A stretch of DNA of 64,000 nt, from contig DATLOZ010000016.1 in NCBI GenBank assembly GCA_035535995.1, positions 1-64,000 of the forward strand, written 5' to 3'. This DNA comes from JANYCO01 sp035535995 (GTDB taxonomy: Bacteria > Bacteroidota > Bacteroidia > Cytophagales > Cytophagaceae). The position numbers and the translations under genes are program-made. The notes under the pieces were generated by a model that was not told where the DNA came from, did not search any database, and saw nothing but the letters and a program-made list of their open reading frames with translations. Shown piece by piece: positions 59,065-64,000 of the stretch; positions within the stretch are counted from its first letter, which is position 1, and each line of letters begins with the position of its first letter.

Positions 59065-60156
59065 TTAAGGCTGGTAGGGTTTGAAATGAGAGAATATGAT
59101 ATGATCAAAATCCACTTCCACCTGGTTGCCTCCTGTGCCTGTACCTATATCCAGAATATTCTGCGGCGCACTAGACAGCAACGTCAGCTGCATCGATTTA
59201 ATTTTCTGTGGATTGTTTAGTACAGTAGTACCGTCACCGATCACAAAATTAGCGTAAGGAATGGATTGCAATTTCCAGCCATTCCAGTTTGGATGAAAAT
59301 TATAAGACTTTGCTACCGTAACGCCCGCCTGTGTTGGATGGTCTTCGAAGAGTGTTACCTGCAGCCAGGTGTATTTATTAGTGATCGCAGCGGTATTGTT
59401 GTAGATCATTATATTGAACCAGATCTCCTGCGGATTTCCGATCAACGGGAAGTAAGTAGGATAGCCGACCGAAGTAGCAGTAATGATCATGTGGTCGACG
59501 TAAGGACTTTTATGCCCGGGGAAATCTGCATTGTCTTGCCAGACCGCCTGTGGCCCCATAGAGCAGTATTGATTGCCGTCAGGATTTTTGAATGGCAGAT
59601 CATTTTTAACCACTGTGATTGGATAGTTAGAGGGCCATTTATTGGCAGGTACTGCTGCAAAATTTCCATCGTATACATTTTGAATTTGATCAACAGAAAA
59701 ATCTGTAACCAGCACATGTCCGTAATTCAGATTTTTCACATCTGCAATTACAATATTGTAGGTAAGCGTCACCGCAGGCACGCTACTGGCCTCCGGGAAA
59801 GAAAGCCTGGCTACTACCGTTTCTCCTTTGCGAAAAGATGGAAGGCTATCGGTCGTACCATCCCATACTACGTTGGATGGAGAAATGGAAGTACCTGTAC
59901 CTTCATATTTTTTCATCCCTGTAGAAGTATTACCTGTAAGGGTAAGCACCCAGTGTGCATCGTTTTTGAATTTGGCGTAGAAATAAACTTTGTCGCCGTT
60001 TGCAAAATTCGGGTTGGTATTGCTTACTGTGAAAGATTCATCAAACTCCACAGGTCCTTTGACCTCTCCAAGGTCAGGAGCAATTTTTTCTTTTTTCGCA
60101 CAGGAGAAAAGAAATACAAAGCTTCCGAATAGTATGGTTACAAGATATCGTTTCAT
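59065..60156 (-). CDS. Lipoprotein of unknown function, probably surface or periplasmic
   Basis: 363 aa. Lipobox LFSC (Cys19, followed by AKKEKIAPD). An Ig-like domain (about 35-150; FTVSNTNPNFANGDKVYFYAKF) precedes a jellyroll-like C-terminal region (about 160-363; WFNIMIYNNTAAITNKYTW, QVEVDFDHIIFSHF) reminiscent of carbohydrate-binding modules. It lies 11 nt downstream of the barrel gene and is followed by a strong terminator, so it is the last gene of the envelope operon. Confidence 0.8.
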   Translation of the reverse strand: MKRYLVTILFGSFVFLFSCAKKEKIAPDLGEVKGPVEFDESFTVSNTNPNFANGDKVYFYAKFKNDAHWVLTLTGNTSTGMKKYEGTGTSISPSNVVWDGTTDSLPSFRKGETVVARLSFPEASSVPAVTLTYNIVIADVKNLNYGHVLVTDFSVDQIQNVYDGNFAAVPANKWPSNYPITVVKNDLPFKNPDGNQYCSMGPQAVWQDNADFPGHKSPYVDHMIITATSVGYPTYFPLIGNPQEIWFNIMIYNNTAAITNKYTWLQVTLFEDHPTQAGVTVAKSYNFHPNWNGWKLQSIPYANFVIGDGTTVLNNPQKIKSMQLTLLSSAPQNILDIGTGTGGNQVEVDFDHIIFSHFKPYQP

Positions 60157-60167
60157 GTTTTTTCTTC

Positions 60168-61904
60168 TTAGAAGTTCATATTAAACAGTATGTAAAACTG
60201 ATTCATGTTGAAGGTTCTCGCCGGCACAGACTTATCGGTCAGGTTGAACGTATGGTATTGTACGGTGATGTAAGTGGCGGTGGAAAATCTATATTTTGCA
60301 CCGTATCCCAGCATCAGTTGCTGGAAATTCATATTTCGGAAACTGGTAGTGTTGTATCCGATGATCTCATTGTATTGATCTCTGATCACTACGTTTTCTG
60401 AGCCTTTTGAGTTCACTGCTTTGATCCCTACTAACAAGTCAAGCTTTTTCAACGCTTCGATCTCAAAACCTCCGTCGTAGATCTGGTTCGTGAGGTTGAT
60501 GTTCAACGTAGAATCTCCGGAACGCCCGGTATGCTCAAATTTCATACCTCCGTGCAGTAAGATCTTTTTCTTGAAATTGATCAGCTTATTAATATTAAGA
60601 TTAGCTGCCAGGGAAGCGATCATAAAGCTTCTGGTTTTATTTGTCACGTCTATTCCCTGTACTTCTTTCAGATAAGAACCCGAAGCGTCTACGCTTAAGA
60701 TCTGCAGAGAGTCTGTATAGTTTAGATCCAGGGTAGTACCCATCCTGTTTGGCGTTGCTTTGCCGTATGGCTGCGCGTTTCCATAAGATGGATTGTAGGC
60801 CATCAACAGCGGTGTAATGCCAACATTGTAGATCGTAGGATCGCGCACGATATCAAAGGCAGTGATGTTGCGGTTGATCGGGTTGAACGGATCGTTGCCA
60901 TACACCGGGAAAATGGAAGGTGTGTTCAGGTAGTTGATTCTCTTTGTCTGAGCCGCTGAGCTGTAGAAGCGTGGAGATACATAGCTATAGCTTAGTTTCA
61001 CTTTCAAGTTTGCAGGTTTCACTTTTGCAGTAACACCGGCATCCCAGAAATTGCCGTTGACATGTTTTGGAGCCATGGTGTCTTTCACAAAATTCAACTG
61101 CGAAAATCCTAGTTCTCCGTTTATATTCAATCCTAAATTATCGTTGTCCAATACGATCACTTCTGTTTCATAAGAGTGCACAGGGTTGCGGGTAGAGAAC
61201 TTGGAAAGATGCGTAGCGCCTGCATCATAGAGATTCAAGTAGTTTGCGCCTAAATTAAATCTTGAGCTTTGCACAAACATTACTCTTCCTCCTGCGTGGA
61301 AAGTAGAAGGTGTTTGAGTAAAGAAATCGGCTGTTCTGTTTCTTACGAAGAATCCGTCGAATTTTATTTTTTCAAGATACCTGCTTTTTGTACCGATGGC
61401 GAAATTGGTATGCGCCCCTTGTTGCCACCAGCTGTTGCCTTTGTTACGATTTTCATAGTATACATAATCGTTGCGAAGGTCTTTGAAAACAGTGGCTTCG
61501 CTTATAGAAAGTTCAGAGCCGGAGTTGTACATCGTATAAGGCGTCATCTTAAGATAAATATCGCCGACCTGGTAGGAAAGAAAATCTCCGATGATCCCTT
61601 TCACAAACAACTGACGAAGCTCTGCAATATTACTTCCCCCATAGAAACCTCCCAGATCGCTCTTCAGACGCAGGATCGATTGGATCTCGGTCTTTTTATC
61701 CGGGTTAATTTTTATTCCAAGGTCCATGAGTACATGTCCCTGACTGGTAAGATCCGGGTTGAGCGTATCTTTTTTGTCCAGTCTGTTGGTTTGTTGAAGC
61801 GCACGGCCGTAAGCGCCAAATTTAATGTTGTCGCCCTGAGCTTTTGCAGTATAGCTGGATAGCACGGCTAAACAAATGGTGATCACTGAGATTGCCTTTT
61901 TCAT
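60168..61904 (-). CDS. Outer-membrane barrel protein, uncharacterised
   Basis: 578 aa. Signal peptide 1-22 (ending AKAQG), then long alternating aromatic strands throughout (IKFGAYGRALQQTNRL, VLMDLGIKINPDKKTEIQSI, VDASGSYLKEV) and a terminal Phe (MNQFYILFNMNF), consistent with a large porin-like barrel without plug. Similar in style to its upstream neighbour but not evidently paralogous by eye. It is the middle gene of a three-gene minus-strand set; the substrate is unknown. Confidence 0.8.
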   Translation of the reverse strand: MKKAISVITICLAVLSSYTAKAQGDNIKFGAYGRALQQTNRLDKKDTLNPDLTSQGHVLMDLGIKINPDKKTEIQSILRLKSDLGGFYGGSNIAELRQLFVKGIIGDFLSYQVGDIYLKMTPYTMYNSGSELSISEATVFKDLRNDYVYYENRNKGNSWWQQGAHTNFAIGTKSRYLEKIKFDGFFVRNRTADFFTQTPSTFHAGGRVMFVQSSRFNLGANYLNLYDAGATHLSKFSTRNPVHSYETEVIVLDNDNLGLNINGELGFSQLNFVKDTMAPKHVNGNFWDAGVTAKVKPANLKVKLSYSYVSPRFYSSAAQTKRINYLNTPSIFPVYGNDPFNPINRNITAFDIVRDPTIYNVGITPLLMAYNPSYGNAQPYGKATPNRMGTTLDLNYTDSLQILSVDASGSYLKEVQGIDVTNKTRSFMIASLAANLNINKLINFKKKILLHGGMKFEHTGRSGDSTLNINLTNQIYDGGFEIEALKKLDLLVGIKAVNSKGSENVVIRDQYNEIIGYNTTSFRNMNFQQLMLGYGAKYRFSTATYITVQYHTFNLTDKSVPARTFNMNQFYILFNMNF

Positions 61905-61952
61905 TGTATATGCTTTTAAAATTTTAATTCTATTCTTTCAGGTTAAGTTTTT

Positions 61953-63965
61953 TTAGAAGAAGATCTTAAATTCGATCGTAGCTTCGTTGCCTTTGAAATT
62001 TTCGTCCTTGAAATATTTATCGTTGAACGAGAACCAACGTTGCCGCAGGTAGAGTGCGGTATTGCTACTAAGCGTAAAATCCAGTCCGACTCCAAAAGCT
62101 TTGCCAATCTGATCGCGGGCTTTGCCTGTGATACCATTCACGCCGGTAGCGGCGGTAGTGGTGTCGGTATATTTATTTCCTTTCACATATTCCAATCCTC
62201 CATAGAAGGAGATGATCAGGTTCCTTACTAAGTGATAATACAACTCACCTTCGTGGTAATGTGCATTGATGTATGCCTTATTGGAAAATACAGGCACCGG
62301 AGAAAATTTATTCTGCACACTCATCACCGTGTTTAGATTGTAGAAATAAATATCACGGTCGAATAGTTTTGATTTAAACTTGATTTGAAAGTCGAGAGAA
62401 GCATAATGCTTTCTGCTTACCGGAGTGGTATCTCCTGTGTTTGGATTGTCGAATACTCCTACGGTTTCATAGGCGCCGCGGTAGATGGTCTTCACTCTTC
62501 CATTCGGTCCCATGGCGTTGTTGTATGGAAACACCTGTGGCAATCTTGACCATGTCAAAGAGTTGATGCGGTGTGAGTAGGTGATGATATTTTTGTTGCC
62601 CAACAAATCCATTTCGCTTTCCATTTGCAAACCGCCGATGAATTTGAATTTCCATACTTTCACTTCCGTGTTGATGGCACCGCCGCGACGGTTGTTGGCA
62701 AGGTCTCCCACACCGGTCATGTTTCCTCCGAAAGGCGCCAGCACTTGTTGTGTTCCCTTGGAAAGAAATCCGCTGGTCACTTCCTGGATCGAAGTATTGG
62801 AGAATTGTGCTACGTTACTGGTAAAGCTTTTGTCGATCTGGAAATAACGAAGGCTGAAAGGAAGACCTGTGTATTTTTTAGGAGTGATCAGGTTTACCAA
62901 TACCCCTGGTCCCCATGAACGTTTGTAGTTCGGGCTTGCATAGCCACCCACTCCTACTTCACCATTCAGGTTGAATTCTTTGAAATTGAAATTATATTCA
63001 CTGGTAAACACATTCCATTGCACATTAATATGGCTGTTGATACTATCTGTTCTTACAAAGGAATTGAAAGTGTTTAAGGAGATCCTGTTATTGTTCTTGA
63101 AATTCTTAGTGATTTTACCACCCACGTTGCTCTTAGGTCTTACGATCACTTCACGGTCGAATCCTCCGTTGATATCTGTTTTACCATAGAAGAAGTCGAG
63201 CGATGTTTTGAATGGCATATCATATCCGTTTACGATAAATCCTTTAAATGCTCTCGTACCGAAACGCGCATCCTGGTTGATAGTACCATTGTAATAGTAA
63301 GAAGCATAACGTGTAGTCACGTTTCCAACCGGGTCCCATGGCCTTCTTTCCCAGATACTGTAACGCTGGTAGCCTATATTGGTACCAAAGGTGAAAGGAG
63401 ACAATTGTGTCCATTGGATACCACCTGCCACTACGTTGAAGTTACCGAATTTTGTAGTCGTGTTTCCGCGCAGCACCATGTTGAAATAAGTATTAAACTC
63501 TCTTGGCGGTGCGGTTGGCCCGTTGTAGGCGGTGTAGGGATTGAGCAGGATCAATTCAGAACCGATGCTGGTATTTACGGTAGGCGCGCCACCCACATAC
63601 AGAAGCATTACCGGGTCATAGTTTCCGTCGCCCATACTAAGTACTTTGTGGGTTCCCAACGCTCCGCCTATTGAAGCAGGGTTGGTATAATCGTTGGTGA
63701 GTGTTCTTCCCCACAGATAAGCGCGGTAGTATCCGCCTGCATTCAGGCCGCTCATAAACCGTTGAATAATTCCTACGGGATCGTTCACTTCTTTTTCCTG
63801 CAGCTTTACAGTAGAAGAAGATTGCATGAACGTAAAGGGCGATTTTATTTTTTTCAGCGAGACTCCCTTCAGCAGGCTCGTACCGCTGGAGTCGGGCGGG
63901 GAAGCGAAAGCTGCTGCTGCCGGCAAGAGCAGGAGCGCTGTGATCCCAGCCAGGTAAAATTTCAT
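61953..63965 (-). CDS. Outer-membrane barrel protein, uncharacterised
   Basis: 670 aa from ATG 63965 (MKFYLAGITALLLLPAAAAFA is the signal peptide); ATG 63986 would add seven residues. After a short periplasmic stretch (about 30-75) the rest is an extended barrel pattern (AGGYYRAYLWGRTL, FNTYFNMVLRGNTTTKFGNF, HYASLDFQIKFKSKLFDRDIYF) ending ATIEFKIFF. There is no TonB box or plug. The gene lies 48 nt upstream of the next barrel gene, so they are probably co-transcribed. The window ends just beyond its start, so the operon may begin outside. Confidence 0.78.
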   Translation of the reverse strand: MKFYLAGITALLLLPAAAAFASPPDSSGTSLLKGVSLKKIKSPFTFMQSSSTVKLQEKEVNDPVGIIQRFMSGLNAGGYYRAYLWGRTLTNDYTNPASIGGALGTHKVLSMGDGNYDPVMLLYVGGAPTVNTSIGSELILLNPYTAYNGPTAPPREFNTYFNMVLRGNTTTKFGNFNVVAGGIQWTQLSPFTFGTNIGYQRYSIWERRPWDPVGNVTTRYASYYYNGTINQDARFGTRAFKGFIVNGYDMPFKTSLDFFYGKTDINGGFDREVIVRPKSNVGGKITKNFKNNNRISLNTFNSFVRTDSINSHINVQWNVFTSEYNFNFKEFNLNGEVGVGGYASPNYKRSWGPGVLVNLITPKKYTGLPFSLRYFQIDKSFTSNVAQFSNTSIQEVTSGFLSKGTQQVLAPFGGNMTGVGDLANNRRGGAINTEVKVWKFKFIGGLQMESEMDLLGNKNIITYSHRINSLTWSRLPQVFPYNNAMGPNGRVKTIYRGAYETVGVFDNPNTGDTTPVSRKHYASLDFQIKFKSKLFDRDIYFYNLNTVMSVQNKFSPVPVFSNKAYINAHYHEGELYYHLVRNLIISFYGGLEYVKGNKYTDTTTAATGVNGITGKARDQIGKAFGVGLDFTLSSNTALYLRQRWFSFNDKYFKDENFKGNEATIEFKIFF

Positions 63966-64000
63966 TCGGTTATAGTGTTTCAACATAAGAACTTGAGATT

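Noticed and set aside
59266..60132. 288-codon plus-strand open frame
   Set aside because: Antisense to the lipoprotein gene with its signal peptide and lipobox; rich in Cys, His and Arg and without any domain pattern.
1..64000. CRISPR array, tRNA, rRNA, insertion sequence or prophage
   Set aside because: No regularly spaced identical repeats with unique spacers, no T-arm-like GGTTCGAATCC sequences, no transposase or integrase open frame were found by eye; the repeats present are heptamer or REP-type.

Overview
The window is a gene-dense chromosomal segment from a member of the Bacteroidota, most likely a Cytophagales-like or related environmental lineage. The evidence is a PorT homologue, two proteins with type IX secretion (T9SS) C-terminal sorting domains, a TonB receptor, a PUR-family DUF3276 protein, DUF3822 and DUF4468 proteins restricted to this phylum, MKK-type Sec signal peptides, the near absence of Shine-Dalgarno sequences, and several promoters of the phylum-specific TAnnTTTG type. 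No tRNA, rRNA, CRISPR array, insertion sequence or prophage was recognised.

Layout. 1-14.1 kb holds mixed housekeeping and accessory genes: truncated phosphofructokinase, PUR protein, RlpA, two NUDIX enzymes, two T9SS cargo proteins, a CASTOR/POLLUX-type ion channel, a RecD-like helicase, DUF3822 and a pair of polytopic DUF2157-type membrane proteins. An AT-rich gap at 10.79-10.98 kb carries two exact DnaA boxes and two near matches and is a candidate replication origin. 14.3-21 kb holds an HMA-domain/outer-membrane protein pair and a tripartite ABC exporter (TolC, FtsX-type permease, HlyD-type adaptor, ATPase) with a divergent MarR regulator and a palindrome sitting inside the predicted exporter promoter. 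21-36.6 kb holds a PAS histidine kinase with a response regulator, cell-wall enzymes (amidase, PBP1C), redox proteins, NnrDE, RlmN, OmpA, PyrE, NUDIX and CoaD. A probable structured small RNA lies on the minus strand at 30.92-31.11 kb.

36.2-52.7 kb is one long co-directional minus-strand block. Its core (38.6-52.7 kb) is an unusual signalling cluster. Read in the direction of transcription it encodes a 6-TM GAF sensor, CheR, CheB, a membrane GAF protein, YfiR, a TonB-dependent receptor, a HAMP-GAF-PAS-PAS-SpoIIE phosphatase, a SiaB-type kinase, a SiaC-type phosphoprotein and an ABCG-like exporter with an extra N-terminal domain. YfiR and SiaABC both control cyclic-di-GMP in Pseudomonas, but no GGDEF protein is seen here. 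This is the best candidate for an undescribed system. 53-64 kb holds a PorE-like OmpA protein, UbiE, PorT, a DUF/TerB-like membrane protein and a three-gene outer-membrane/lipoprotein locus.

The most striking non-coding signal is a set of intergenic elements built from degenerate 7-nt units, commonly arranged as inverted repeats. There are four or more sequence families. One of them, the GAGTTAT/GAATGTT family, occupies four of the nine convergent gene junctions. Unrelated REP-like palindromes (CGTCATTGCGAGG-type, GGTTTCAACC-type, AGGTCTGGAGACCT-type) occupy other gaps.
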